A stretch of 64,000 bases of DNA from Olsenella sp. oral taxon 807 (GCF_001189515.2 NZ_CP012069.2:124001-188000); one strand, 5' to 3'; positions 26,993-36,394 are shown, counted from the stretch's first letter. The notes: generated from the sequence alone by a model not told the origin. Numbers and translations: made by a program.

Positions 26993-28474
26993 ATGGAGAA
27001 CCAGGATATCGAGTACAAGGCGGTCTGGCGCGATGAGTACCTGCAGTGGCTCTGTGGGTTTGCCAATGCCCGTGGCGGCACCATCTACGTAGGCATTGCC
27101 GATGACGGTGAGGTGGTGGGGGTCAAGAACGCTGACCGTCTGCTTGAGGATATCCCCAACAAGGCCATCGCCGCACTCGGGATCATCCCCTATGTGCAGC
27201 TTCATAGAGAAAACGGCAGGGAGTTTCTCGAGATAAGCATCGAGCCGCAGGATTTTCCCATCAACTGCAAGGGACGCTACTACCTGCGGTCCGGCGCCAC
27301 GAACCAGCTTTTGCGAGGCGTCGGCCTCGACACCTTCCTTCTGCGCAGACGGGGACGGACCTGGGACAGCGTGCCCGTGCCGAACGTGCGGGTACAGGAC
27401 CTGAGTCGAAAGGCCATGGACTCCTTTTTGGGAGAGGCGCGAGGCGGGGGCCGCATGCCCGATGACGTTGCAGGCGATGACGCAGAGTCGCTGCTGCAGA
27501 GCCTGCACCTGCTGGAGGGTGGCCGGTGCACCAACGCTGCAGTGCTGCTGTTCCATCCAGATCCCATGGCTGTGTTTTCCAGCTGCTTCGTGAAAGTCGG
27601 CTACTTCAACGGGTCGGAAATCCTCTTTCAGGATGAGGTGGGGGGACCCATCATAGGGCAGGTCGACAAGACGCTCGATCTGCTCTATGCCAAGTACTTG
27701 CGGGCGAGGATCGACTATGATGGGGCGCATCGCGTGGAGCGGTTTCCGTTTCCGCGCGCGGCGGTACGCGAGGCCGTGGTCAACGCTGTCGTTCACAGAA
27801 ACTATGCCTCGACCTCACCGATACAGATTCGCGTCTGTGATGACTGCCTGCAGATCGGCAACGCATGCATACTCCCGGAAGGCTGGACGGTGGACGACCT
27901 ATTGGGCTTTCATGAGTCAGAGCCACACAACCCCAAGATCGCGCACGTCTTCTTCTTGGCTGGCCTCATCGAGAGATGGGGTCGTGGCGTGCAGCGGATC
28001 TTCAGCGCCTGCAAGATCGATGGCGTCGAGTCACCCCTGTACCGCATGGTGGGGAACAGCCTGCAGATAGTGTTCACCGCCCCTGCGGATCGTGTGATGA
28101 GGATTGGCGTGCAACAGTCAGATCCTGGCGATGTTGCGACTCATGTTCACGCAGATGACAGGGACGGTGCCGTACTGACGCGACTTGGCGCGACTTGGCG
28201 CGACTTGGCGCGACTTGGCGCGACGTACCCGGATTTTGGCCATCGCCTCATGGAGGCGTGGGACGCGCTTTCCGCAAGGGACCGGGGCATTCTCGGGCAG
28301 CTCGCGACTGACGGCCCAACTCGGACGGCCGACTTGTCTGACAGCTTGGGAGTCTCGTTGCGAACCGTGCAGAGGACGATGAAGAAGCTTGCGGTGATCG
28401 GTCTGGTCTCCTTGCAGGGAAAGGCGAACGAGAGTCGCTATTACCTGAATATCGATAGCGGGAAGGGCGAGTGA
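26993..28474 (+). CDS. AlbA_2-domain ATP-binding protein within the restriction operon
   Basis: The 493-aa product begins MENQDIEYKAVWRDEYLQWL and has FANARGGTIYVGIADDGEVV, the AlbA_2 domain. The middle (CTNAAVLLFHPDPMAVF) and the GHKL-like part (FPRAAVREAVVNAVVHRNYA, IERWGRGVQRIF) follow the usual order. The C-terminus is a winged helix (TADLSDSLGVSLRTVQRTMK). A 10-bp tandem repeat at 28179-28224 lies between the two parts. ATG 26993 follows GAGGGGG. Its stop overlaps the hsdR start (TGATG), so it is in the same operon. Such genes often occur between hsdS and hsdR; the function is unknown. Confidence 0.8.
   Translation: MENQDIEYKAVWRDEYLQWLCGFANARGGTIYVGIADDGEVVGVKNADRLLEDIPNKAIAALGIIPYVQLHRENGREFLEISIEPQDFPINCKGRYYLRSGATNQLLRGVGLDTFLLRRRGRTWDSVPVPNVRVQDLSRKAMDSFLGEARGGGRMPDDVAGDDAESLLQSLHLLEGGRCTNAAVLLFHPDPMAVFSSCFVKVGYFNGSEILFQDEVGGPIIGQVDKTLDLLYAKYLRARIDYDGAHRVERFPFPRAAVREAVVNAVVHRNYASTSPIQIRVCDDCLQIGNACILPEGWTVDDLLGFHESEPHNPKIAHVFFLAGLIERWGRGVQRIFSACKIDGVESPLYRMVGNSLQIVFTAPADRVMRIGVQQSDPGDVATHVHADDRDGAVLTRLGATWRDLARLGATYPDFGHRLMEAWDALSARDRGILGQLATDGPTRTADLSDSLGVSLRTVQRTMKKLAVIGLVSLQGKANESRYYLNIDSGKGE
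28179..28224 (+). repeat. 10-bp tandem repeat in the AlbA_2 gene
   Basis: CGACTTGGCG is repeated four times (28181-28220), followed by CGAC. The unit length is not a multiple of three, so gain or loss of one unit would shift the frame and truncate the winged-helix C-terminus. The present number keeps the frame open. Confidence 0.9.
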
Positions 28475-31400
28475 TGGCTGACATCTTTACCTCTGAGGCT
28501 GAGTTCGAGGCGGCTGTGGTCTCTTGTCTCCAAGACCACGGCTGGAAGGGCGGCGTGCTGCGCCAACCCACCGAGCAGGGCCTCTTGGACAACTGGGCGC
28601 ACATCCTCTACGAGAACAACAAGGGGGACAGGCGGCTGAACGGATGCCCACTCACCCAGGGCGAGATGCAGCAGATCCTGGAGCAGGTCGCGAAGCTGCG
28701 TACGCCCATGAGGCTCAACGGCTTTATCAACGGGGGGACCATCTCCATCACCCGCGACAACCCCGATGACGTAGCGCACTTCAATCGCGAGGTGAGCCTG
28801 TACATATACGACCGTCGCGACATCGCCAGCGGCAGGAGCGTCTACCAGATCGCCGAGCAGCCCATCTTCAAGGCGAGTTCCGCCCGACTCAACGATCGCC
28901 GTGGTGACCTGACCCTTCTCATTAACGGTATGCCGCTCATCCACATCGAGCTCAAGCGCAGCGGCGTGCCCGTCTCCCAGGCATGCAACCAGATAGAGAA
29001 GTACGCCCACGAGGGCGTGTTCACCGGGCTCTTCTCGCTCGTGCAAATCTTCGTGGCCATGGAGCCCGCCGAGACGGTGTACTTTGCCAACCCCGGCAAA
29101 GACGGCGACTTCTCGCTCTACCGCTTCCACTGGGCCGACTTCAACAACGAGCCCATAAATGAGTGGCAACGCGTCATTGCCACGCTGCTCTTCATACCCA
29201 TGGCGCACCAGCTCATAGGCTTCTACTCCGTGGCCGACGAGAGGGATGCGACGCTCAAGGTGATGCGCAGCTACCAGTACTATGCCGCCGCTGCCATATC
29301 AGACCGCGTACGGCGCGCAAGCTGGGATAAGCGTGGGGCGCGCGGCGGCTACGTCTGGCACACCACGGGCAGTGGCAAGACGATGACGAGCTTCAAGTCG
29401 GCCCAGCTCATCGCTGACTCAAAGGACGCCAACAAGGTGGTGTTTCTGGTGGATCGCATCGAGCTGGGCACCCAATCGCTCGACGAGTATCGCAACTTCG
29501 CCAATGACTCGACCACGGTTCAGGCCACGCAGGACACCGATGTGCTGCGCTCCCGCCTCAAGAGCGATAACCCGGCAGATACGCTGATTGTGACCTCCAT
29601 CCAGAAGATGAGCAACATCCACGAGCACGACGGTGGCATGACCGCAGCCGACTTGGAGCGTGTGCGCGAGAAGCACATCGTCTTCATCGTGGACGAATGC
29701 CATCGCTCGACCTTCGGAGACATGATGCAGACTGTCCGTCGTACGTTTCCCACGGCCATGCTTTTTGGCTTCACGGGTACGCCCATCCAGGACGAGAACC
29801 AGAAGAAGATGAACACGACCATGGACGTGTTCGGTGACGAGCTGCACCGCTACAGTATCGCCGACGGTATCCGTGACCACAACGTGCTCGCCTTTGACCC
29901 ATACATGGTGTGTACGTATAAGGACAAGGACGTGAGGCGGGAGGTCGCCCTGGAGAAGGCGCGCGCGGATAGCCAGGCCACGGCGCTCGCCGATCCCAAG
30001 AAAAAGAAGGTCTACCTGCACTTCATGAATGAGGTGCCCATGGCAGGTGCGCGCAGGCCCAGCGGCGGTTGCGACAAGGGCGTAGAGGACTACGTCCCAG
30101 AGAGTCAGTACTCCGGACCGGACGGCGAGGGCAGCCCTGAGCACTTTCGCATGGTGCTCGCCGACATCGTGGACAACTGGGCGACCCTCTCGCAGGGCGG
30201 AAAGTTCCACGCGATACTTGCTACGGCGAGCATTCCCCAGGCTATCACCTACTATCGGATGTTTCGCGACGAGGCACCGCAGCTCAAGGTGACCGCACTC
30301 TTTGACCCCAACATCGGAAATGACAACCCCGACAACCCCGCGGGCACCATCTTCAAGGAGGAGGGCCTGGTAGAGATCCTCGATGGTTACGCCAAGCTCT
30401 ATCCGGGCAAGGACTACACCATCCCCACGCACGCTCGGTTCAAGAAGGACGTTGCGGCGAGGTTGGCCCACAAGAGGCCCTACGTCGGCATAGAGCGCCA
30501 TCCCGACAAGAGACTCGACTTGCTGATCGTGGTGAACCAGATGCTCACGGGCTTTGACTCCAAGTGGGTGAGCACGCTCTACCTGGACAAGGTCCTGGAG
30601 TATGAGGGCCTGATCCAGGCGTTTAGCCGCACGAATCGGCTCTTTGGCCCCGACAAGCCCTTTGGCATCATCAAGTACTACCGCTACCCGCACATCATGA
30701 AACGCAATGTAGACGATGCGGTACGCCTGTACTCGGGTGATCGTCCCTTCGGCCTGTTCGTGGATAAGCTGGAGGCTAACTTGGAGCATATCAACCAGTG
30801 CTACGCTGACATCAGTGCACTGTTCTCTGCCTACGGGGTGGAGGGCTTCGCGCGCCTGCCGGACCCAAATGCTGCGCGTGCCCAATTCGCAAAGCTGTTC
30901 AAGCAGCTCTCGGACTACATCGAGGCGGCTAAGGTGCAGGGCTTCTCGTGGGACAAGGACTCGTATGCGTTCGAGTGCGAGGACGGGGCGGTGACCGTCA
31001 AGACGGCGCTAGACCAACAGGTCTACCTGGTGCTTGCCCTGCGTTATAAGGAACTCTTTCAGGAAGACGATGGTGGAGATGGACCAACCGACGTACCCTT
31101 CGAGATCGACGGCTACCTGACCGAGATTGACACCGGGCGCATTGACGCTGACTACATGAACGAGAACTTTGCCAAGTGGCTGAAGCAGATCGACGAGGGC
31201 GAGGAGGCTCAGGCGACACTCAGTCTTCTGCATGGTTCGTTCGCTACGCTCACACAGGAGCAGCAGCGCTTCGCCGAGCTGGTGATTCATGCGGCGCAGC
31301 GCGGCGAGCTCGAGGTCATTCCTGGCAAGACCTTCCTCGACTACATCAATGACTTCCAGCAACAGGGAAGGAACTCACAGGTGGAGGCCCTGGTCGCCGC

Positions 31401-31629
31401 TACGGGCGTGAATGCGGACAAGTTGCGTGACCTGATGGCGCGTCATCCCAGCGCAGACACCATCAACGAGTACGGGAGGTTCAAGGCGCTTGTGGCCACG
31501 TGCGACAAGAAGAGGGCCGCGGCCCATTTCGCCGAGAAGGGAAAAGGGCCGGTCCGGCCATCTCAGGTGAACATGAAGCTCGACAAGCTCCTGCGTGAGT
31601 TTGTGATACAGGGCGGGATCGACGTGTAG
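28474..31629 (+). CDS. hsdR: Type I restriction system endonuclease / translocase subunit
   Basis: The 1051-aa product has the nuclease core RGDLTLLINGMPLIHIELKR (residues about 145-165, PD-(D/E)xK type), the Walker A motif WHTTGSGKTMT near residue 296, the DECH box VDECHRS near residue 407, and the SF2 helicase motif FTGTPIQ. It translocates DNA with ATP and cleaves unmethylated targets away from the recognition site. The C-terminal region (about 800-1050) probably contacts HsdM. Length is normal. ATG 28474 shares one base with the previous stop; a GTG 3 bp upstream is possible. The gene is intact, so restriction is likely active when HsdS is. Confidence 0.93.
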   Translation: MADIFTSEAEFEAAVVSCLQDHGWKGGVLRQPTEQGLLDNWAHILYENNKGDRRLNGCPLTQGEMQQILEQVAKLRTPMRLNGFINGGTISITRDNPDDVAHFNREVSLYIYDRRDIASGRSVYQIAEQPIFKASSARLNDRRGDLTLLINGMPLIHIELKRSGVPVSQACNQIEKYAHEGVFTGLFSLVQIFVAMEPAETVYFANPGKDGDFSLYRFHWADFNNEPINEWQRVIATLLFIPMAHQLIGFYSVADERDATLKVMRSYQYYAAAAISDRVRRASWDKRGARGGYVWHTTGSGKTMTSFKSAQLIADSKDANKVVFLVDRIELGTQSLDEYRNFANDSTTVQATQDTDVLRSRLKSDNPADTLIVTSIQKMSNIHEHDGGMTAADLERVREKHIVFIVDECHRSTFGDMMQTVRRTFPTAMLFGFTGTPIQDENQKKMNTTMDVFGDELHRYSIADGIRDHNVLAFDPYMVCTYKDKDVRREVALEKARADSQATALADPKKKKVYLHFMNEVPMAGARRPSGGCDKGVEDYVPESQYSGPDGEGSPEHFRMVLADIVDNWATLSQGGKFHAILATASIPQAITYYRMFRDEAPQLKVTALFDPNIGNDNPDNPAGTIFKEEGLVEILDGYAKLYPGKDYTIPTHARFKKDVAARLAHKRPYVGIERHPDKRLDLLIVVNQMLTGFDSKWVSTLYLDKVLEYEGLIQAFSRTNRLFGPDKPFGIIKYYRYPHIMKRNVDDAVRLYSGDRPFGLFVDKLEANLEHINQCYADISALFSAYGVEGFARLPDPNAARAQFAKLFKQLSDYIEAAKVQGFSWDKDSYAFECEDGAVTVKTALDQQVYLVLALRYKELFQEDDGGDGPTDVPFEIDGYLTEIDTGRIDADYMNENFAKWLKQIDEGEEAQATLSLLHGSFATLTQEQQRFAELVIHAAQRGELEVIPGKTFLDYINDFQQQGRNSQVEALVAATGVNADKLRDLMARHPSADTINEYGRFKALVATCDKKRAAAHFAEKGKGPVRPSQVNMKLDKLLREFVIQGGIDV

Positions 31630-31633
31630 GATA

Positions 31634-32155
31634 ACACGCTTGGGAACAGCGTAAGCTGGGGGAGCTGGCGACCAAGGTTACCCAGAAGAACGGTGATATG
31701 GCCGTTACAGAGACCCTCACCAACTCTGCCGAGTCTGGGGTTGTGAGCCAGATTGACTTCTTCGATCATGACATTGCAAAGGAGGAGAGTATAGGCGGTT
31801 ACTTCGTCGTGCAGCCCGAGGACTTCGTCTATAACCCGAGAATATCGGTGACGGCGCCAGTGGGTCCCATCAATAGGAATCGCTTGGGTAGAGCTGGCGT
31901 TATGTCGCCTCTTTATACGGTGTTCCGTCCCGGAGATGATATCGACAACGCATATCTTGAGCACTATTTTGAGACCTCTGGTTGGCATGACTATATGCAG
32001 CTGAATGGCAATTCTGGCACCCGCTCAGACAGGTTCTCGATCTCTGACTCAGTCTTCTTCAAGATGCCGGTACCATGTCCCACTCGTGCAGAGCAGGAAG
32101 CTATTGCGAATGCGCTGGAGAGCACCGACTCCCTCATCGCCCTTCATCAGCGAGA
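31634..32155 (+). pseudogene. Silent hsdS cassette 2, different target domain
   Basis: The cassette begins ACACGCTTGGGAACAGCG and encodes AWEQRKLGELATKVTQKNGD, then a target domain distinct from both in the active hsdS (IDFFDHDIAKEESIGGYFVV; RSDRFSISDSVFFKMPVP). It ends with STDSLIALHQRE at 32126-32152. An in-frame stop (TAA) lies directly before it, so it has no start. It is a reservoir domain for recombination into hsdS. The frame runs on antisense to the recombinase but that tail is not coding. Confidence 0.82.
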
Positions 32156-32182
32156 GTCGCCCTCAGTGACTTACGCTGATGA

Positions 32183-33115
32183 TCAGATAAGGCTGGTGAG
32201 CGAGCGCATCACCAAGTCAACGTCCTTGTTTTCCAGCTCTTGGATTATGTGCAGGTATGTCTTCTCTGTCGTGTTCATGCTGGCGTGTCCCAACCGTTTG
32301 GCTACACTCGCAATCGATACGCCCGCGAACAGCAGCAACGAGGCGTGGGTGTGCCTAAGTCCGTGGATGGGGATCACGGGGACGCCCGCCTCCTTGCAGA
32401 GTCTTGCGAGCACGTTGTTCGCCGTCGAGTTATACACTTTCTTGCCCTGCTTTACGAACATTGGCTCACTTTCGGGGAGGTCCTTGATGAGCACCGAGAA
32501 CTGCACGATCAGCTGCCAGTCGATCTGTACCTTTCGCACTGACGACCTGTTCTTGGTCGGAACGAAGCCGCCGCCGTTCTTGTAGTCCCACGTCTTGCTC
32601 ACCGAGAGTGTCTGTTTGGTGAAGTCAAAGTCCACAGGGGTGATCGCCAGTGCTTCAGAGAACCGCAGTCCTGTCTTGGCCACGAGCAGGATGAACCACT
32701 CCCAACTGATCTTCTGGCCGAGATTGAGGCCTGCGAGTAGCTTGTGCAGCTCGAACTGGTTGAGATAGCGGCTCTTCTTCGGTCGCGGGGCCTTGCCCTT
32801 GATGATGGCCTTCCTCGTCGGGTCCCGGGGGACAAGCCCCTCGTCAACGGCGTCCAGCACCGCGCCCTTGAGCAGGTGACAGAAGTCCATGGTCGTCTGG
32901 CGTTCGTGCTCCTTCGCGTACTCGTTGAGTATACGCTGGTAGGCGAGTCGGTCTAGGTTCTCCAACGTGAGGTCAGGCGCCAGCCTCTCGATCCAGCCGA
33001 GTGCAAGCTTGTACTTGTTGAGTGTCACCTGCCTCACCGCGTCCTCCTTGTAGACGGCTATCCATTCTTTGTAGTACGTATGAAACAGATCGCTACTCGT
33101 CAACTCGTTCAGCAT
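32183..33115 (-). CDS. Tyrosine recombinase / integrase next to the hsdS cassettes
   Basis: The 310-aa product has a SAM-like N-terminal domain (TLNKYKLALGWIERLAPDLT) and a catalytic domain with the conserved residues in place: Arg in AKTGLRFSEAL, His-x-x-Arg in IHGLRHTHAS, His in GHASMNTT and the nucleophile Tyr in EKTYLHI. It makes DNA strand exchanges through a 3'-phosphotyrosine. Its position at the end of a locus with three hsdS pieces matches site-specific recombinases that shuffle specificity genes. It could alternatively be left from an integrated element. The ATG at 33115 has a GGAAAC-like weak site; other in-frame starts are not obvious. Confidence 0.82.
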   Translation of the reverse strand: MLNELTSSDLFHTYYKEWIAVYKEDAVRQVTLNKYKLALGWIERLAPDLTLENLDRLAYQRILNEYAKEHERQTTMDFCHLLKGAVLDAVDEGLVPRDPTRKAIIKGKAPRPKKSRYLNQFELHKLLAGLNLGQKISWEWFILLVAKTGLRFSEALAITPVDFDFTKQTLSVSKTWDYKNGGGFVPTKNRSSVRKVQIDWQLIVQFSVLIKDLPESEPMFVKQGKKVYNSTANNVLARLCKEAGVPVIPIHGLRHTHASLLLFAGVSIASVAKRLGHASMNTTEKTYLHIIQELENKDVDLVMRSLTSLI

Positions 33116-33485
33116 CGTTTCCTTCTCCCCTTCGCTATGGAGGGCGACTCCTATGTTAAGGATGAAGCGAATGCGTATATGGAAACATTAAGTTTTGCGC
33201 AGGGACACTTGTGCGGATGAGGGGCGATGATGCAGTCGAGGAGGGAGATGGCGGTGCCCTGCTCGCGTAGGAGGGCCGACTCGACCGCCTTCCCTATCTC
33301 CCATGCGGCTGCGCTTGACGTGGCTTGCGTCGGTGTACGAAGCCCGCCGCTCCAACGGTCCGATCGCGCTGCTCGCCGGGCGACCCCCATGTTCTCCGTA
33401 TTGGCTGACATAGGGGTAGAGAGTTGCCGTGCCGTATCAGAGTAAGGTTAACCACAGCCTTGGTTCAATAAGAACCGCGACCAGG
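33116..33485. other. Intergenic stretch without a recognised gene
   Basis: A minus-strand frame at 33151-33411 has SAAAWEIGKAVESALLREQG and is open for 86 codons, but matches nothing I know and has no clear ribosome-binding site. Confidence 0.35.
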
Positions 33486-33830
33486 CGGGGCCACGGCTTC
33501 CATGACATTGACGGTCTCATGGCTCCCGTGATGCCAAGGTACTCGGCCCTGAGGCCCGCGCTGCCGGGGCGACGACGCGACCACTCACCCACACGAGCTC
33601 ACGAGGTCTCAGAAATGAGCCGGGTGGGTGCATGCTACTCATGGCTGTCTTCTTTCCGTGCGCCGTATGTGCCCCGCTTGCGCAGGACTTCATCGGTGCC
33701 GCCGGCGCACCATGGTGGTTGAGGCGCTCGTGCCACCAGACGCAGCTCGTGCCACAACAGTGTACACAAACGCTCCAAACTGGCACCGAGAGCCCATTTT
33801 CGCCGATCTGTGTACGTTCCTTTGTCCCCG
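33486..33830 (-). repeat. Dispersed GTGTACAC element, copy D, rearranged
   Basis: The left end is recognisable inverted at 33585-33610 (ACCCACACGAGCTCACGAGG form), with the adjoining interior from 33486. One palindromic unit and the right interior follow at 33700-33830 (GTGTACACAAACGCTCCAAA). The two parts are in the wrong order compared with the other copies, so this is a rearranged copy or two partial ones. Confidence 0.65.
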
Positions 33831-33913
33831 GTCCTCAAATATGATGATGGCTAAGAGCATTTCCGTTCCCATTGACGATGGCGCCATCTTCCAGGTGAAA
33901 AGCATTTCAGAGA

Positions 33914-35341
33914 TTATGGATTGAGCCCGGCATACAGCTCGTCGAGCGTGACGAGGCAAAGGTCCGCCCTGTCTGCCGCAGCCCTTCTTGTCGCAGCGCT
34001 CGTCTCCCTCTTGGTGAACAGGACGAAGTGACGTCTGCTGAAGCCTTTGAGGAGTGTCGAGCGGTGCTCGAGCGTCTTGATGGCTGCGGTCTCGTTGAAG
34101 GAGTTGCGCCACCTGCACTCGCCGACAAGGAGCTCCCGCTCCACCCTGTTCATGGCGACGATGTCGATGTCCGTCTCCTCGTGCGCGTCGGGGTCGGTGC
34201 CCCACCACTGCCCGAACTCGAGTGCGGAGAACGGGAGTCTCCCGGCGATGCTCTCTCGTTGGACCCACTGCAGGCAGACGTCCTTGAACTGCTTGCCGAC
34301 GTACGTCGAGAGCGCCTGTCCCGAGCTGGCGTAGGCGGACGCCGCTGCACCCGCACCCTTCTCGATCGTCCCAAGATACCTGCTTACGAATCGGTACCAG
34401 TAGGCAAAGAGGGGATCCTTCAGGCGATAGGCCGAGTTCTTCGAGGTGGGGCCGTTCCCGAGAGGCGAGACCTTCTCGATGATCCCGAGGACGGAAAGTG
34501 TCTTCAGGTACTTGCCGACGGAGTTCGGGTTCACACCCGCCCGTTTTGCGATCCTCGATGGGGTGGAGTTGCCGGATCCCACGGCATCGAGGATCGAGTT
34601 GTATCGTGCCGGCTCATGGAGCTCTTGGCGCAGCAGCATGAGGGGCTCCTCATAAAGTAAGCCGAGCCTGTCGAAGAACAGCTCCCGCACGTTCTCCTCG
34701 TAGGTCCTGGAGAGGTCGACCTGAGAGAGATAGTAGGGAGTCCCGCCGAAGGTCGCATAGTATATGACAAGCTCCTCGGGGGGCACGCCTGGGAGCATGC
34801 GGGCGGCATCGAGGTAGTCAAAGGGGTTGAGCCTCATCTGCATCGTCCGCCGACCGTAGAGCGGGCTCTTGCTGCCGAGCACCCTGCTCTCCATAAAGCC
34901 CTCGTTGCTCCCGCAGAGGATCAGCTTCGTATCTGTCTGCTTGAGGCCGTGGTCAATCGTTGTCTGCAAGGCCGACGGAAGCGACGGGTTGGCCTCGGCC
35001 GCGTAGGGGAACTCGTCGAAGACGATGACGAGCGGTGTGTCGGGGGGTTCCTTCCCGACCCTCTCGACGACGAACCTCAAGGCGTCGTTCCAGGACGCGA
35101 AGGCGGGGAGCGTTGCGGGCAGCGAGAACGCCGCGTAGGTGGCGGCGCTAAGGAGCTCAAGGTTCTGGTGCGACGTCTTCTGCTGGGCAGTGAAGTAGAG
35201 CACCCTCTTGTCCTTGACAAACTCGTCGATGAGGGTGGTCTTGCCCACGCGCCGCCGCCCGTAGATGACCGCCATCTGGAAGCCATCCCTCTTGTACATG
35301 CGCTCGAGCGCCGTGAGCTCCCCTTCGCGTGCGACGAACAT
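33914..35341 (-). CDS. AAA ATPase with C-terminal DUF234 nuclease-like domain
   Basis: The product opens MFVAREGELTALERMYKRDG and carries Walker A YGRRRVGKTTLI (residues about 27-38), Walker B VIVFDEFPYA and the sensor-like LILCGSNEGFMES. A winged helix (PSRIAKRAGVNPNSVGKYLK) and the DUF234 part (DIDIVAMNRVERELLVGECR, a PD-(D/E)xK-like core) follow. I chose ATG 35341, the usual family start, with GGAAGG upstream; longer starts at 35371 and 35413 are in frame. It stands alone behind a perfect palindrome. Proteins of this type are common in archaea and bacteria and often linked to toxin-antitoxin-like functions; the role is unknown. Confidence 0.8.
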   Translation of the reverse strand: MFVAREGELTALERMYKRDGFQMAVIYGRRRVGKTTLIDEFVKDKRVLYFTAQQKTSHQNLELLSAATYAAFSLPATLPAFASWNDALRFVVERVGKEPPDTPLVIVFDEFPYAAEANPSLPSALQTTIDHGLKQTDTKLILCGSNEGFMESRVLGSKSPLYGRRTMQMRLNPFDYLDAARMLPGVPPEELVIYYATFGGTPYYLSQVDLSRTYEENVRELFFDRLGLLYEEPLMLLRQELHEPARYNSILDAVGSGNSTPSRIAKRAGVNPNSVGKYLKTLSVLGIIEKVSPLGNGPTSKNSAYRLKDPLFAYWYRFVSRYLGTIEKGAGAAASAYASSGQALSTYVGKQFKDVCLQWVQRESIAGRLPFSALEFGQWWGTDPDAHEETDIDIVAMNRVERELLVGECRWRNSFNETAAIKTLEHRSTLLKGFSRRHFVLFTKRETSAATRRAAADRADLCLVTLDELYAGLNP

Positions 35342-35376
35342 AGTCCCCTTCCGGTCATTCTTCTCTAGCATATCCG

Positions 35377-35403
35377 TACCCTTGAGTACCGTACTCAAGG
35401 GTA
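35377..35403. promoter_or_regulatory. 27-bp perfect palindrome upstream of the DUF234 ATPase gene
   Basis: TACCCTTGAGTAC (35377-35389) and GTACTCAAGGGTA (35391-35403) are perfect inverted 13-bp arms around a single C. A third related half-site, TACCCAAGAGTAC, follows at 35407-35419. This looks like an operator for a dimeric regulator, possibly the gene's own product. Confidence 0.65.
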
Positions 35404-35419
35404 TCGTACCCAAGAGTAC

Positions 35420-35722
35420 GGATACCTGTCCTCAAGAGCGAAACAGTCATCCAAAAGTTTGCCCCCATACAGACTGTGAGCTGCTGTGAAGCGGACAAGG
35501 AGGTTGCCGCAGCAAGCTCGGGTGGTGTTTGGGCTGAGGCGGTCGGGGCCGTACCCTGACGGCTATGGCGAGAGCGCCGCGCAGGCACGGATGTACGCAA
35601 AGTCGCCCTTGCCGCCCGCACCCCATTCAGGGACCTCTTCAAAATCGGCTCACGCGTCTCCATCTTGGGGAGGATGCCATCGTGATCGCCGTCCCCTCCC
35701 CCCAAAACCATGGCTCACGCGC
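35420..35722. other. Gap upstream of the ATPase and downstream of the response regulator
   Basis: GGCTCACGCGTCTCCATCTT near 35650 resembles GGCTCACGCGCCTACATCTT near 35711, which is the 3' end of the response regulator, so a short piece of that gene is duplicated here. Nothing else is recognised. Confidence 0.4.
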
Positions 35723-36394
35723 CTACATCTTGGCCCTGACCCATGCGACGGCCACCTGCACGCGGTCTCGCAGGCCCGTCTTGGCCAGGATCCTGCTCAC
35801 GTACCTGCGTACGCTCGCTGGCTCCACGACGAGTCGCTCGGCTATCTCGGCGTTCGAGAAACCGTCGGCGACGAGGGAGGCGACCTCGGCCTCGCGCGGG
35901 GTGAGCGACGAGAAGCTCCCCTTGTGCATAGGCGCACTGCCCCTTGGGGACGCCAGTGGGGAGGAGGGAAAGCATCTTCCCAGTACCTTGCGCGTGATCC
36001 TTGGCGTGAGCACGGCGTCGCCGGAGGCGACGGCACGTACCGCGTCGGCGAGCTCTGCTGAGGTGACGTCCTTGAGCAGGAACCCCGACGCGCCGGCGGA
36101 CAGTCCGCCGAGCGCGTAGTCATCTTGGTCATAGGTCGTGAGCACAAGCACCTTGACGCCTGGATGCGCCCGCGTAATGATGCGGGTGGCGTCGATGCCG
36201 TCCATCATGGGCATCCGCACGTCCATGAGCACCACGTCCGGCATCTCGTCGCCCGAAGCGGCGGCGAGCGCGTCCACCGCCTCGCGGCCGTTTTCCGCCT
36301 GCGCGACGATGCGGATGCCTTCGGCGCCCTTGAGCATCAGCGCGAGTCCAAGCCTCTCGTAGCGCTGGTCGTCGACGACCATCACCGATATCAT
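35723..36394 (-). CDS. LuxR/NarL-family response regulator
   Basis: The 223-aa product has a receiver domain (VMVVDDQRYERLGLALML; phosphorylated Asp in VVLMDVRMPMMDGI; Lys in FLLKDV) and a LuxR-type helix-turn-helix (SLTPREAEVASLVADGFSNA, then RRYVSRILAKTGLRDRVQ). It is complete. ATG 36394 follows AAGGGGG. A phosphorylated dimer would activate or repress the neighbouring ABC transporter operon. The cognate kinase is missing except for its last residues directly upstream, so the regulator is likely an orphan. Confidence 0.87.
   Translation of the reverse strand: MISVMVVDDQRYERLGLALMLKGAEGIRIVAQAENGREAVDALAAASGDEMPDVVLMDVRMPMMDGIDATRIITRAHPGVKVLVLTTYDQDDYALGGLSAGASGFLLKDVTSAELADAVRAVASGDAVLTPRITRKVLGRCFPSSPLASPRGSAPMHKGSFSSLTPREAEVASLVADGFSNAEIAERLVVEPASVRRYVSRILAKTGLRDRVQVAVAWVRAKM

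Noticed and set aside
29419-30885. Minus-strand open frame of 488 codons
   Set aside because: Antisense to hsdR; the codon pattern follows the third positions of the real gene.
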